Both the position numbers and the translations under genes were made by a program. Source: a candidate division KSB1 bacterium (GTDB lineage Bacteria > Zhuqueibacterota > Zhuqueibacteria > Zhuqueibacterales > Zhuqueibacteraceae). Taken from it: a DNA stretch of 64,000 nt. The notes under the pieces were generated by a model that made no database searches, was not told where the DNA came from, and was given only the letters and a program-made list of their open reading frames with translations. This document shows positions 25,177 through 34,208 of the stretch, in pieces (position 1 is the first letter of the stretch; each line of letters starts with the position of its first letter). The DNA is taken from positions 90,181 through 154,180 of the forward strand of contig JAPDQB010000008.1 in NCBI GenBank assembly GCA_034506175.1. The letters are read 5' to 3'.

Positions 25177-26820
25177 ATGAATCGCATCGGACCCATTCAG
25201 CTCTTCGCTGAAATCAAGCGGCACAAAAACCGTGTAACCTATCGCGGATGGGATGTGGAGAGCGGACAAGTGGTGCTGGTGAAAATTTTTGATCCAGCCA
25301 GCTTGCCCGATGAAGCCGCGCTGGCGCGCTTTCATCAGGAAGCGGCGATCTATGCCGGCTTGAGCCATCCCAACGTCGTGCGTCTCGTCAAGTTCGGCGT
25401 GGTCGAGAGCCGGCCCTATCTCGCCCTGGAATTTGTTGAGGGCCAGAACCTGCGTGCGCTGCTCAACCGGCGCAGCCCCTTGCCCAACGACATCGCTCTC
25501 TGCCTCGTGCACGAGCTGCTCAGCGGTCTGGCAGAGATTCACCGGCATGACATTATCCACCGCGATTTGAAGCCGGAAAATATCATGATCGGCAACGACG
25601 GCGTCGTAAAAATTTGTGATTTTGACCTGGCCGAAGCCAGGGGCAAACATGCCAATGGCAACTTGCTTTTTGGCTCCCCCGGGTACTTGCCGCCGGAAGC
25701 CATCCTCGGCGAGGCTATCACCATTCAATCGGATCTTTTTGCGTTGGGCATTATTCTTTACGAGATGTTCACCGGCACCCGCCCGTTTGCCGCTGCCACG
25801 GCTTCCGGAGAGATGAACGCCGTCATCCGCCTGCCGCATCTGCCGCCGTCGAAATTCAACCCGGCGATTCCGCCGCAAATGGAACAACTCATCAACCGAT
25901 TGTTGGCGAAATCGCCGGACCAACGCCCGGCCGACGCGGCGGCAGTGGGGCGCCAGCTTGCCACCCAATTTCAAATTTCTGGCGCCGCGCAGAAAACGCC
26001 ACTGTTGCGTCGCTATATAACCGATCCGCAAGCCTTTCAAAGCGAAGCTTTGGCGTTACCGGCAGCGAAGATGTCGGTTCCCGCGGTATCGCGCCGGACA
26101 AGCATCACGGGAAAAATCGCTGCGGCGGCCACGCTCCTCTTGCTGGCTGCGGCGCTGAGTTATCAGCAATTCTTTTCAACAACCGCGGAACGCCAAGCGC
26201 ATGAGCCGACACTGGCCTCGCCTTCACGCCAGGATGATCCGGTGGGGGTCCCGATGACTGATTCAACTTGGCATGGGGCTCCGGTTCGCGGCTCCTCGCC
26301 GGCGCGCTTAACCAGTGACAGGCCGCGCAGCCTCGCTCAACCTTCCGAGGCTGCCACCGCCGCCGAAAGCCCGGCGCCGCGACGATCACGCGCCATCGTC
26401 GTGCGCAGTGTGCCATGGGCTTATCTTTTCGTCAATGGTGATTCCATCGGCCTGGCGCCCCGGCCGCAGCCGTTGCGGCTCGCTGAAACGACGCATGAAT
26501 TTGCGTTCAAAAAACCCGGATTCCCCACCATCCTCTATGCGGTCACCATTGATTCTGCCACCGCCGACACCCTGAGTTTTTCGCTTTTGGAAAAAGTGGC
26601 ACAGCTCGAGATCCGGGTGAATCCCTGGGCGGAAATTGAGCTCAACGGCGAACGGCGCGAATCCTCGTTGGAAGCCTCCAAATTTTTTCTTTTGCCCGGC
26701 GACTATCGCGTGACACTCAGTCACCCACAATTGGGCGTAAAAAGCGAAGTGATTTCTTTGCGCGCCGGCGAAACGCGGCGCCTGGAGGTGAATATGTTTC
26801 AGCAGACGGTGCGGGAGTAG
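25177..26820 (+). CDS. Ser/Thr protein kinase-like protein with TM helix and PEGA domain
   Basis: 547 residues. N-terminal kinase domain (1-285): beta-3 lysine K36 in VLVKIFD, alpha-C glutamate in HQEAAIYAGLSHPN, catalytic loop HRDLKPEN (H128), and an activation segment ending GYLPPEA. Two departures are seen: no glycine-rich loop at the N-terminus (the region reads EIKRHKNRVTYRG), and the metal-binding DFG is D148-F-D150. After a linker comes one membrane helix (AAAATLLLLAAALSY, near residue 315), then a PEGA-like beta domain (PWAYLFVNGDSIG, near 412) and a second one (NPWAEIELNGERR). So the kinase is cytoplasmic and the tail extracytoplasmic. Catalytic activity may be weak or lost. It is followed after 39 bp by the TPR/DUF5683-like gene. 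Confidence 0.85.
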   Translation: MNRIGPIQLFAEIKRHKNRVTYRGWDVESGQVVLVKIFDPASLPDEAALARFHQEAAIYAGLSHPNVVRLVKFGVVESRPYLALEFVEGQNLRALLNRRSPLPNDIALCLVHELLSGLAEIHRHDIIHRDLKPENIMIGNDGVVKICDFDLAEARGKHANGNLLFGSPGYLPPEAILGEAITIQSDLFALGIILYEMFTGTRPFAAATASGEMNAVIRLPHLPPSKFNPAIPPQMEQLINRLLAKSPDQRPADAAAVGRQLATQFQISGAAQKTPLLRRYITDPQAFQSEALALPAAKMSVPAVSRRTSITGKIAAAATLLLLAAALSYQQFFSTTAERQAHEPTLASPSRQDDPVGVPMTDSTWHGAPVRGSSPARLTSDRPRSLAQPSEAATAAESPAPRRSRAIVVRSVPWAYLFVNGDSIGLAPRPQPLRLAETTHEFAFKKPGFPTILYAVTIDSATADTLSFSLLEKVAQLEIRVNPWAEIELNGERRESSLEASKFFLLPGDYRVTLSHPQLGVKSEVISLRAGETRRLEVNMFQQTVRE

Positions 26821-26859
26821 TTTGTGGCTCAATGGTGCATTGACTCCTATGGAATCGCT

Positions 26860-27660
26860 ATGAAGCAATTATTCGTGCTACTTTACTTGATCTGGGCGAT
26901 TGTGTTTGCTTCTTTATCCCATGCGCAATCCGGTTCGGCTCATCCTGCCGGGGAGATCAAACAGGCTTTGCAGCAGGCGCAATTTCAGCTTGCGGCCGAT
27001 CTCGCCGACAGCGCGATAGCCTCCTTCCGGGAATATACTCCCAACCAATTGGCCGAAGTTCATGCCCTGCGCGCGCTGGTATTTTTTGAGCAAGGCAACC
27101 TCACGCGCGCCGAGGAGCACCTGGCTCTGGCGCTGCAATTGCAATCGGATCTTCAGCTGGATCCGGTTTTTTTCTCCCCGCAAATTCGACAACGTTTCGA
27201 GGCGCTGCGCTTGAAAATCCTCATACCCAACCAATCTCCCAGCCCGGCGGTGCGCTATGTGATCGTGCCGGATCCCCGCCTCGAGGCCGCGTGGCGCTCG
27301 CTGCTGCTGCCGGGATGGGGTCAGCGTTTCAAAGGGCAAACAAGCAAGGGGCGCCTTTTTTCTCTCGCCACGGCCACCCTCGCCGCCGCGACGATCACCA
27401 CCCATGTTTTGCGCGAGCGCGCCGAGCAAAAATATCTAACTGCCGGCGAAAAAGAGCAAATCGCCGCGCGCTACGACACCTTCAATCGTTATCACCTCTT
27501 GCGCAACAATCTGGCGCTGGCGCTGGGTACCGTGTGGGCAGCGGCGGTGCTCGATGCGCTGATTGTTCGCGTCGAGCCAAAATCCGAAAAGGTTGGAGTG
27601 GTTCCGTTATTCAATGTTGAGACATCAACCGCCGGCCTGGCCTTGAAGATTTCCCGATAA
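26860..27660 (+). CDS. Exported TPR-like membrane protein (DUF5683-like)
   Basis: 266 residues from the ATG at 26860, chosen because it opens directly onto the signal peptide (KQLFVLLYLIWAIVFASLSHAQ). Seen: helical repeats with TPR character (AEVHALRALVFFEQGNLTRAEEHL), then LRLKIL, a linker, and the segment RSLLLPGWGQRFKGQTSKG followed by two membrane helices. The LPGxGQ motif is typical of DUF5683-type proteins of the FCB group. It is likely co-transcribed with the PEGA kinase and may be its envelope partner. No enzymatic function is evident. Confidence 0.7.
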   Translation: MKQLFVLLYLIWAIVFASLSHAQSGSAHPAGEIKQALQQAQFQLAADLADSAIASFREYTPNQLAEVHALRALVFFEQGNLTRAEEHLALALQLQSDLQLDPVFFSPQIRQRFEALRLKILIPNQSPSPAVRYVIVPDPRLEAAWRSLLLPGWGQRFKGQTSKGRLFSLATATLAAATITTHVLRERAEQKYLTAGEKEQIAARYDTFNRYHLLRNNLALALGTVWAAAVLDALIVRVEPKSEKVGVVPLFNVETSTAGLALKISR

Positions 27661-27813
27661 AATTTGAATTTTTTAGCGGCCGTTCATTTCCAGAATGACA
27701 ACGGGGCTTACTGAACATTGACGATCACACAACCCGGACGAGCCGGAACCAAAGAGGAAAGAGCTTTTTGATATTCGGATTTGACGAATCGTCCGGATCA
27801 AAAATCCAATCAA

Positions 27814-29862
27814 CTAAAACGTTGCGTGTAGAATTGAAGGTTCAGAGGCCGTGAAATCCTGACGCGCGTTGATTTGATAGATGATGTAATTCTCGCTGCG
27901 CGTAAAGACAGGGAAGCGCTGCTCCAGCCAATTGACTTTTTCACCGAAGCGCTGGCGTTCTTGGGGGCCAACCACGATGTAGTCCACTTGATAACTGCGA
28001 AGATGCTGCTCGGCTTCTGTACCGCCGGAATAAATCTCGCCAATGGCTTTTTCCACCGGCGCGGCATTCAGACCGTGTGAAATGACGTGGCCGGGATAAC
28101 CGAGCACCACGGCGCGACCGGCGAGGGTGAGCAGGTTGTTGTGAATCGGCGCGGTGAGAAAAATATCCTGTGGATGGGTTTGGGCCCGCAGCTCTTGCGC
28201 CAGTGCCACTTCTTCGGCACTCAGCTCCGGCCAGCCGCCATTTTGCCATTCATGCAGCAAATTCAAGCTGCCAGAAAAAATCAGCGTGACCATCAACAAG
28301 CGCAACGCCAAACCGTGCAGCCACCAAGAGTTCGATTGATACAGCGCCACCAGCAGCCGCGCCACAAACGGCAGCGAGAGCAGAAACCAAAAGATCAAAA
28401 TCTTGTTGGTATCATACGCATAGGCAGAGAAAACAAACAGGTTGCACAGCACAAATAGCACGCCGAAAGGCAGATAAAATAGCAACGCCTGTCGGCGCAG
28501 GCGCAACAGTTTGGCCAGCGCCAACGCCATCAGCAAAAGCGGAATGAACACACTGGTGTTCTTCAGCCAAAACCAAAGCAGATTCTCGTTCTCAGCCATC
28601 CACTTGGGATGAAAGCGAATGTTAGCGAGCGAAACCTGTGACGAGAGCAGATAAATCAGCGCCGGCGCGGCCACGAGCATCGCCGTGGCGCCGAAGCCGA
28701 GCCAATAGCGCAAAGAGGCGCGCCAATCTGTGCGGCGCAGAAACGTGATCCCTGCCAGCATCGCCGCCACCATCATCAACGCCAAAAATGTGTGGGTGTG
28801 AAACAGGGGCAACATGCCGGTTATCAATCCGGTAATCCAGCCGGGCTGTAATTTTTGCCGGCGAAGCTGGTTCCACCACAGGAGAATGACTGAAAGTCCG
28901 AGCGGGAATCCGAACAGAAAAGAACGCTGCGGCAACAGATGCGCGAGCACGGGATTGACCCAGTGAATCTTCAACTCGCTGATATTGGTGTAACGCCGCG
29001 GCAACTGTTGCAGAAATTCCCAAATCGGTTTGGGCGCCAAATACAGATCGGCGAGAAACCACAGAAAACCGAGGCCACCAGCCAAAACGAACAGCACCGG
29101 TACGAACGCCGCGGCGCCGCGATGCCGGACAAGGCGATGGCTGAGATAGAACAGCAGCGCCAGCGTCACACTGTTGAGCAAAATCGCGGGTAATTCCACG
29201 GCGTGCTCGAGCGGAACACCGAGGCGCATCAGCATCGCGCTGAAAAAATCGGAAAGAAACGGATAGGTCAACGGCTCGCCAGCCAGAATCGTGCTGCGCA
29301 GCGCTAGCTCGCTGCTGCTCACGAAAGAAGTGATGAGGCTGAGGTGGAACGGCAAATCACCCCACGCGTCGAGATAACCAGTCGCCAGCGCGCCATGTTG
29401 CCAAAGGATCAGTCTTCTGGCCAGTACGGTGAAAAAAACCAATGCGCCGAGAAACACCAGCAAGCCGTATCCATCGGTCCGGCTCATGCGCCGAGGCCAA
29501 AATTTTTCAGCGTGCCCCGTGAGATAAAAGGTCGGTTTGTTTCGAAAGATCAGCGGAATGATCATCTCCCGCGGCGCGCGGCGCGATTGGCCGGAAGACA
29601 ACGCCAGCGCGGCGATGCCGATCATGATTGTCAACACGATCACGAGGACAAACGCATGAAACCCCGCGACCAGGCTGGCAAAAAAAGTGAGTGCCACGGC
29701 GAGGGTGATGCCAAAGATCAAACCGAGCAGTAGGCGCTCGCCCAAGTAGAAAACGCCGTTGAGGCGCGACATCAGCGCCACGCCGCAGAGCCACGGCACC
29801 ATCAGAAACGCGCTGAAGATCAAGACCGCTGTTGCGGTTGAGCCAGTGAGTTCAACATGCAT
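27814..29862 (-). CDS. Polytopic GT-C-like membrane protein
   Basis: 682 residues with about 13 predicted membrane helices and a soluble C-terminal tail of ~120 residues (VDYIVVGPQERQRFGEKVNW). Seen in the first periplasmic loop: YLDAWGDLPFHLSLITSF, an acidic motif placed like the catalytic Asp of GT-C glycosyltransferases. It belongs with the GtrA and GT2 genes just upstream on the same strand (though separated by 337 bp) and with the GT39 gene at 17 kb, as an envelope-glycan gene. No exact family was recognised, and a role in polysaccharide or lipid-linked sugar transfer is inference. Confidence 0.6.
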   Translation of the reverse strand: MHVELTGSTATAVLIFSAFLMVPWLCGVALMSRLNGVFYLGERLLLGLIFGITLAVALTFFASLVAGFHAFVLVIVLTIMIGIAALALSSGQSRRAPREMIIPLIFRNKPTFYLTGHAEKFWPRRMSRTDGYGLLVFLGALVFFTVLARRLILWQHGALATGYLDAWGDLPFHLSLITSFVSSSELALRSTILAGEPLTYPFLSDFFSAMLMRLGVPLEHAVELPAILLNSVTLALLFYLSHRLVRHRGAAAFVPVLFVLAGGLGFLWFLADLYLAPKPIWEFLQQLPRRYTNISELKIHWVNPVLAHLLPQRSFLFGFPLGLSVILLWWNQLRRQKLQPGWITGLITGMLPLFHTHTFLALMMVAAMLAGITFLRRTDWRASLRYWLGFGATAMLVAAPALIYLLSSQVSLANIRFHPKWMAENENLLWFWLKNTSVFIPLLLMALALAKLLRLRRQALLFYLPFGVLFVLCNLFVFSAYAYDTNKILIFWFLLSLPFVARLLVALYQSNSWWLHGLALRLLMVTLIFSGSLNLLHEWQNGGWPELSAEEVALAQELRAQTHPQDIFLTAPIHNNLLTLAGRAVVLGYPGHVISHGLNAAPVEKAIGEIYSGGTEAEQHLRSYQVDYIVVGPQERQRFGEKVNWLEQRFPVFTRSENYIIYQINARQDFTASEPSILHATF

Positions 29863-30199
29863 GTTCGATTTTCTCGAGCCAAGTCGATTTCAATGGTAAA
29901 ATCCTTCTTATAAAAATAAGTTCGTCGTTTATCATGACCGCAAAGATTTTGTAGCGCAGGCATCCTGCCTAATGCTGCCAACTTTTCAGAAAGGCAAGCC
30001 CATTGCGGGTAAAAACAATTCAAAAGCATTGACACAAAAATGAATGGCAAAAATATGTGAACTGGTTTTTCATCAAAAACACTCAAAGTTGCATGCCTGA
30101 AGACATCACGACATCCATTCATTTTCATCATTTTCGGGTGCGCACCGGGCATGAAAAATTTATGACAAATTCCAAATTACAGGAACGGGGTGCAGAACT
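29863..30199. repeat. Gap with a truncated copy of the 197-bp element
   Basis: From 29969 (CTAATGCTGCCAACTTTTCA) to about 30084 the sequence matches the left ~116 bp of the 197-bp element at 46912-47108. The right half is missing. It is preceded by GCATCCTGC (29960-29968), the same 9-mer that flanks the copy at 33340-33536. The remainder to 30199 carries a degraded piece resembling the composite repeat (TTTTCATCATTTTCGGGTGC). No gene is seen. Confidence 0.65.
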
Positions 30200-30637
30200 T
30201 CAGTTTTGCAATGCCAAAGCATTGGACTCCGACTTGTGATTTGCGGCCCTGCGGGGAAAGACCCAAAATCGATTAAGCGAAAAACCCAAGACGAAACCCA
30301 GCATGATGCCGATTCCTTTAGCGGCCACATCCCACAGGCCCAGGCCGTGATGGAAAAATACAAGACACGCCTGGTGCACACCCATCACGGTAAGTGATAC
30401 CAAAACGAATCTGGCATATTGCCCTCCCTTTTCTATACCGACGGCCTGGTCATCAAATGTCCAAAGTTTATTCATGAAATAACTGTTCACATTGCCGGCG
30501 AGAAAAGAGAAAGCACTGGCTACGAGTGCGGGCGCTTCGGCCAGGCGTGTCAGGATGAGAAACAACCCGGCGTCGAGGCCGGTGTTGATCAGCCCGACCA
30601 CGGCAAATTTACCGGATTGCCACCACATTCGAATCAT
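30200..30637 (-). CDS. GtrA-family membrane protein
   Basis: 145 residues with four membrane helices. Seen: FAVVGLINTGLDAGLFLILT at the start, AGNVNSYFMNKLWTF, and GFVLGFSLNRFWVF, the two N-x-x-W/F-x-F repeats typical of GtrA. Family members help move polyprenyl-linked sugars across the inner membrane, often beside a GT2 glycosyltransferase. Its ATG overlaps the stop of the GT2 gene (ATGA), so the pair is translationally coupled. Confidence 0.9.
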   Translation of the reverse strand: MIRMWWQSGKFAVVGLINTGLDAGLFLILTRLAEAPALVASAFSFLAGNVNSYFMNKLWTFDDQAVGIEKGGQYARFVLVSLTVMGVHQACLVFFHHGLGLWDVAAKGIGIMLGFVLGFSLNRFWVFPRRAANHKSESNALALQN

Positions 30638-31431
30638 GCGAAAGCCTCCCCCAGCGGTCTTGGCGCAGGTGCTGGGGCAACAGCAAAACCGGTTGAAAAC
30701 GCTAACCGCAGGCGCACCAGCCCGATGAAATGCTCGGAAACCGTTTGCACAATTTTCACGCGGGAATCCGAGTCATCCACCCAGCGCACCGGCACCTCGA
30801 AAATTCGAAAACCGTAGTGTTCGGCGAGCAACAACAACTCGGCATCGAAGAACCAGCCTTGATTTTCGATGAGCGGCACCAGCGTATGTGCGGCGCGACG
30901 CGTGATCGCTTTGAAGCCACATTGCGAGTCGGAAAAGCCGCAACCGAAGAACAACTTGATGAGCGTGATATAACCGCGCGAGAGAATTTCGCGTTTCAGG
31001 CCGCGCTTGACCTGTGCGCCTTTTTTGTAGCGCGAGCCGATGGCCATATCGGCCTGGCCGTTCGCCAAAGCTTCGATCATCGGCATAAAGCCCTGCAAAT
31101 CGGTGGAAAGATCGACGTCCATGTAGCTGAGAATGTCAGCGTCGCTGGTGAGCCAGGCTTGGCGCAAGGCGCGGCCACGGCCTTTGAGCGCCAGGCGCAG
31201 ATAACGCACCTCTTCATGCTGGGCGGCCAGGCTGCGGCCAATCGCCGGCGTGTGGTCGATGGAAGCGTTGTCGGCAATCACGATGCGCCAGGCATAAGGA
31301 CAATTTTGCTGTAAAAACTCGCGCAACGTGGCCACGGTGCGCGGCAAATCCTTCTCCTCGTTGTAAACCGGAATCACCACGTCCACCCGCAGCGATTCAG
31401 GTCTTGGGTGTGAGAAATTTTGAGCAGGCAT
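30634..31431 (-). CDS. Family 2 glycosyltransferase (dolichyl/polyprenyl-phosphate sugar synthase type)
   Basis: 265 residues from the ATG at 31431, supported by AAGGAAGAG just upstream; an in-frame start at 31509 adds a leader without support. Seen: VDVVIPVYNEEKDLPRTVAT, the nucleotide-binding DNASIDHT, the metal-binding DxD region SYMDVDLSTD, and FSDSQCGFKAITRRAA ... GWFFDAELL, as in Dpm1/polyprenyl-phosphate mannose synthases. It should transfer a sugar from a nucleotide donor to polyprenyl phosphate at the cytoplasmic face. GtrA (coupled) would flip the product, and GT-C/GT39 enzymes in the window could use it. Confidence 0.92.
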   Translation of the reverse strand: MPAQNFSHPRPESLRVDVVIPVYNEEKDLPRTVATLREFLQQNCPYAWRIVIADNASIDHTPAIGRSLAAQHEEVRYLRLALKGRGRALRQAWLTSDADILSYMDVDLSTDLQGFMPMIEALANGQADMAIGSRYKKGAQVKRGLKREILSRGYITLIKLFFGCGFSDSQCGFKAITRRAAHTLVPLIENQGWFFDAELLLLAEHYGFRIFEVPVRWVDDSDSRVKIVQTVSEHFIGLVRLRLAFSTGFAVAPAPAPRPLGEAFA

Positions 31432-31505
31432 ATTCTCTTCCTTGAAAATTTGGCGGCGGAGAAAGGAAGCGCCTAACTTCCCTCTCCGCGCTAACATGTT
31501 AAAGA

Positions 31506-32669
31506 TCACCTTTTGCGAATTCGCGTTGCCGTTGTCGTATTGTTGGCAGCCGGCGGGCCCCAGGCATCGACCTCTTCACCTACCACAAACGCATTAAGGG
31601 TGATGGTGTTGCCATTCTCATCTTCAAGCCGGGTGTGACTGGTGACGATGAACCTCACCCCGCCAACAGTCACCTCCCCGTCGTTCGGCCCGCGTACCAC
31701 CAGCGCTTGAATCGGCCCCCGAAGATGCAACTCCGGCGAAGGCGAGGGGCTCGGACTCACCGTTGGCGAGGGCGAGGGGCTCGGACTCACCGTTGGCGAA
31801 GGCGAGGGGCTCGGACTCACCGTTGGCGAGGGCGAGGGGCTCGGACTCACCGTTGGCGAAGGCGAGGGGCTCGGACTCACCGTTGGCGAAGGCGAGGGGC
31901 TCGGACTCACTGTTGGCGAGGGCGAGGGGCTCGGACTCACCGTTGGCGAGGGCGAGGGGCTCGGACTCACCGTTGGCGAAGGCGAGGGGCTCGGACTCAC
32001 CGTTGGCGAAGGCGAAGGGCTGGGGAAAGGATTAGGATTCTTAAAGCGGCCGTTACGATCAAATGGAATCCTCGTCTCGCCAAAGTCGTTGCCGATGCGC
32101 AGAGAAAATGACACGGGCTGGCTCAACTCAATGTTGGCCAAATTGAGATCGCGGCCTTCCACCTCGAAGCGGCCGTCGTCTTTTATCTCGATCTCTTTGA
32201 TGCCGGCCGCGCGATTTTCAAACTTGAAGCCATCGTTATCGTCATTGCGACAAAACGAGCCGGCCGGGATGGTCACAGCAAAATCACCGAACTTGACGGC
32301 GACCGTTTCGCGCAAAACCTCGATGCCATCGCTGGTTTGGCCGAGAATGAATCTTCCCTCGACTTCAAAACGATGCTCGCCAGGATCCCGGTCCAACTCC
32401 ACCCGCGCCTCGGCAATGAAGAAAACCTTAAAAGCAACGTCCGTGGGATTAGGCGAAGGGCTCGGACTCACCGTCGGTGATGGCGAAGGACTTGGACTCA
32501 CTGTCGGCGAGGGACTCGGGCTCGGCGTGGGCGTCGATGAAACAGCCTTATCAAGTTCGGCGCCATCCTGAGCAGGAGGATTGGTCGGTGATTTCGCACA
32601 ACCTCCGAAAAACAATGTCATTGCCAAGACATATACTGCTGATGATACATTATGGGAAAATCTTCGCAT
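31506..32669 (-). CDS. Lipoprotein with Ser-Pro minisatellite and DUF5666-like end
   Basis: 387 residues. Seen: a lipoprotein signal ([10 protein letters not shown]), a short Pro-Ser tract, a beta-rich domain (residues ~75-215), a decapeptide tract [10 protein letters not shown] repeated nine times in register, and a C-terminal unit LRGPIQALV ... VGEEVDAWG resembling the DUF5666 repeats of the protein at 18656-21451. AAAAGGAGGTAAC before the ATG is strong. The Ser-Pro tract would form an extended rigid linker or wall-spanning stalk between two globular parts. No function can be assigned. Confidence 0.75.
   Translation of the reverse strand: MRRFSHNVSSAVYVLAMTLFFGGCAKSPTNPPAQDGAELDKAVSSTPTPSPSPSPTVSPSPSPSPTVSPSPSPNPTDVAFKVFFIAEARVELDRDPGEHRFEVEGRFILGQTSDGIEVLRETVAVKFGDFAVTIPAGSFCRNDDNDGFKFENRAAGIKEIEIKDDGRFEVEGRDLNLANIELSQPVSFSLRIGNDFGETRIPFDRNGRFKNPNPFPSPSPSPTVSPSPSPSPTVSPSPSPSPTVSPSPSPSPTVSPSPSPSPTVSPSPSPSPTVSPSPSPSPTVSPSPSPSPTVSPSPSPSPTVSPSPSPSPELHLRGPIQALVVRGPNDGEVTVGGVRFIVTSHTRLEDENGNTITLNAFVVGEEVDAWGPPAANNTTTATRIRKR
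31735..32022. repeat. 30-bp coding minisatellite (nine units plus a partial)
   Basis: The unit GGCGA(A/G)GGCGAGGGGCTC plus GGACTCACCGTT repeats every 30 bp from 31735 to 32004, nine full copies, then a degenerate tenth. Units differ almost only at one A/G position and one C/T position, so the array is recently expanded. Being a multiple of 3, copy-number change alters only linker length. A shorter related tract lies at about 32450-32540. Confidence 0.92.
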
Positions 32670-33339
32670 GTTACCTCCTTTTTGAAAATGAGCTTTTCAT
32701 TCAGATATCACACTCGCTTGGTGTGACCGATAAAAATGTTTGATGAGAAGAAAGGTAATGTCTCAGTTTTCGGTGGAAACACGTAGCGCAGTCATCCTGA
32801 CTGCAAGCAAGAGGCTTGCGCTACCCACTTGTGACTGACCCATTACGAATCAAGAGATTCCGCGCCACTCTAAATCTCTTCGGAGACTCACGTGAGTATG
32901 CTGACGCGTTCGGTGTCAATTTTTGCCAAGAGCATGCCACTCTCTTGAAACATCTTTCCGCCTGGTTTGTACAGATTATTTTTCATGAAGCTACAGGAAA
33001 GTTTGGCTTCTTGATTTTTACTAACTCGAGTGGTAAGTGCATATTTTGCGCAAGCTCTATGCGCAGGTTTTGCTTGCGCAAAGATCATGTTTTCCTACTA
33101 GCCAGTCATGGCTGGATCTTTTGGTGGCCGGTCAAAAAGGCGATCTCATGCCATGATATTCAAAACACGTTTATCACGATTCTTATGAAAATCGGAGTGC
33201 AATGCTTCAGCATTGCGGCAGCGCCACGGTAAACCGGTGCACTCCGATTTTCATCATGATCGGGTGTCGAATCCGACATGGGGAATTACTCTGGGAAAAC
33301 TATCATGATCGCGAAGATTTTGTCGCGCAGGCAGCCTGC

Positions 33340-33536
33340 CCAATGTCACTAACTTTTTCAAGAAAGTTATGACAGGAAGATATATGGCAGAAAGATATTC
33401 AGGTTTCTTACCAAGCGACCAAGAGTGTTTTTGATGAAAACCCGACAACATTTTTTTGCCATTCATTTTTCTGTCATTGCTTTTGAATTGTTTTGCCCGC
33501 AATTGGATTGCCTTTCCGAAAAGTTAGCAGCATTGG
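33340..33536. mobile_element. 197-bp MITE-like element, copy 2 (inverted relative to copy 1)
   Basis: It begins CCAATGTCACTAACTTTTTC and ends GAAAAGTTAGCAGCATTGG, which are imperfect terminal inverted repeats of about 20 bp. It is flanked by GCAGCCTGC (33331-33339) and GCATCCTGC (33537-33545), an 8/9 target duplication. It has the same length as copy 1 at 46912-47108 and is its reverse complement with scattered differences. It is too short to encode a transposase, so it would depend on one in trans. Confidence 0.8.
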
Positions 33537-33653
33537 GCATCCTGCCTGCATTGGTTTGCAGACAAGAGGTCTGCGCTACGTTTTGCCCTTTCTTCGGGGA
33601 CAAGCCTGCGAAGAAAATTTTTTATCTCAGGGGAACTTCATACCAACGCGGCG

Positions 33654-33752
33654 ATGCGGCTGGATGGTTATTTGAAGAACACCTGTCTTATTGATCCGAT
33701 CGGCGGGAGCGTGAGTTTTTATGATACGAAGGTGAGGTTGGTGAAGGAGTGA
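33654..33752 (+). pseudogene. Possible C-terminal remnant of an unidentified gene
   Basis: A 32-codon frame reading [20 protein letters not shown] and [12 protein letters not shown] has a protein-like composition unlike the surrounding repeats, and ends in TGA. The frame continues a little upstream but without a start or Shine-Dalgarno. It may be the tail of a gene destroyed by repeat insertion. The family was not recognised. Confidence 0.25.
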
Positions 33753-33768
33753 AGCTTCAGTTTTGGTT

Positions 33769-33960
33769 TTACTGATTCAACCGCTGCGAACAGGTACAGG
33801 CATTTCCCTTGCCGCCGACGTTCAGCTTTTCAATCTTCGGGCCGCGCGCAAACTGCCAATAATACATTCCCACGCCGGCGACGAGCAGAAGAATAAGAAA
33901 AATGCCGATTATCGCTTTGCGTTTGAACCAAGCGGGCAGGTATTTGAATGGTTGTTGCAT
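33769..33960 (-). CDS. Small single-pass membrane protein
   Basis: 63 residues from the ATG at 33960. Seen: a basic N-terminus (PAWFKRKA), one membrane helix (IIGIFLILLLVAGVGMYYW) and a short tail with a CTC motif. It lies on the same strand as and downstream of the diheme cytochrome gene, but about 250 bp away across short palindromic repeats. It could be a small subunit of the cytochrome system or unrelated. No Shine-Dalgarno is evident, and coding status is moderately uncertain. Confidence 0.4.
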   Translation of the reverse strand: MQQPFKYLPAWFKRKAIIGIFLILLLVAGVGMYYWQFARGPKIEKLNVGGKGNACTCSQRLNQ

Positions 33961-33989
33961 TGTGGTTCGCAAACCTTGAAAATTTTTTT

Positions 33990-34155
33990 CGGAGTACAAC
34001 GCTTCAGCGTTGTTGTTTGCGGCAAAGATAAATTCGGAATCAAACGCTTCAGCGTTTGTTGTTGTTGCCGACGCCTCGTCGCAACGGTAAACCGTCGCAC
34101 GCCGGTTTTATTTTTTCGGCCAGTGCAATGCTAAAGCATTGCACGCCGAAAATTT
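33990..34155. repeat. Cluster of AACGCTTCAGCGTT/AATGC-type palindromes
   Basis: Three short palindromes occur in succession: AACGCTTCAGCGTT, AAACGCTTCAGCGTTT and GTGCAATGCTAAAGCATTGCAC. They are separated by GCCGACGCCTCGTCGC and ACGGTAAACCGT arms. They belong to the same family as those at 33188-33251 and 36652-36805, and lie after the diheme cytochrome gene. Confidence 0.6.
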
Positions 34156-34208
34156 GCCCCACTCCTCTTCAACCTCCGGAGCGGGGCAGTCGGGGGAAAG
34201 GAAGCCAA

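Larger units (their letters stand above)
32670..33768. repeat. Long non-coding gap with several dispersed repeats
   Basis: No complete gene in about 1.1 kb. Seen: a hairpin fragment at 32782-32823 (GTAGCGCAGTCATCCTGACT ... GGCTTGCGCTAC); an inverted repeat AAAATCGGAGTGCA (33188-33201) with TGCACTCCGATTTT (33238-33251); the 197-bp element at 33340-33536; the hairpin repeat remnant 33537-33584 ending GACAAGAGGTCTGCGCTAC; and a possible coding remnant at 33654-33752. Confidence 0.75.

Noticed and set aside
32816..33232. 138-codon frame in the 32.7-33.8 kb gap
   Set aside because: It crosses two dispersed repeats, lacks a ribosome site, and shows no domain-like pattern.
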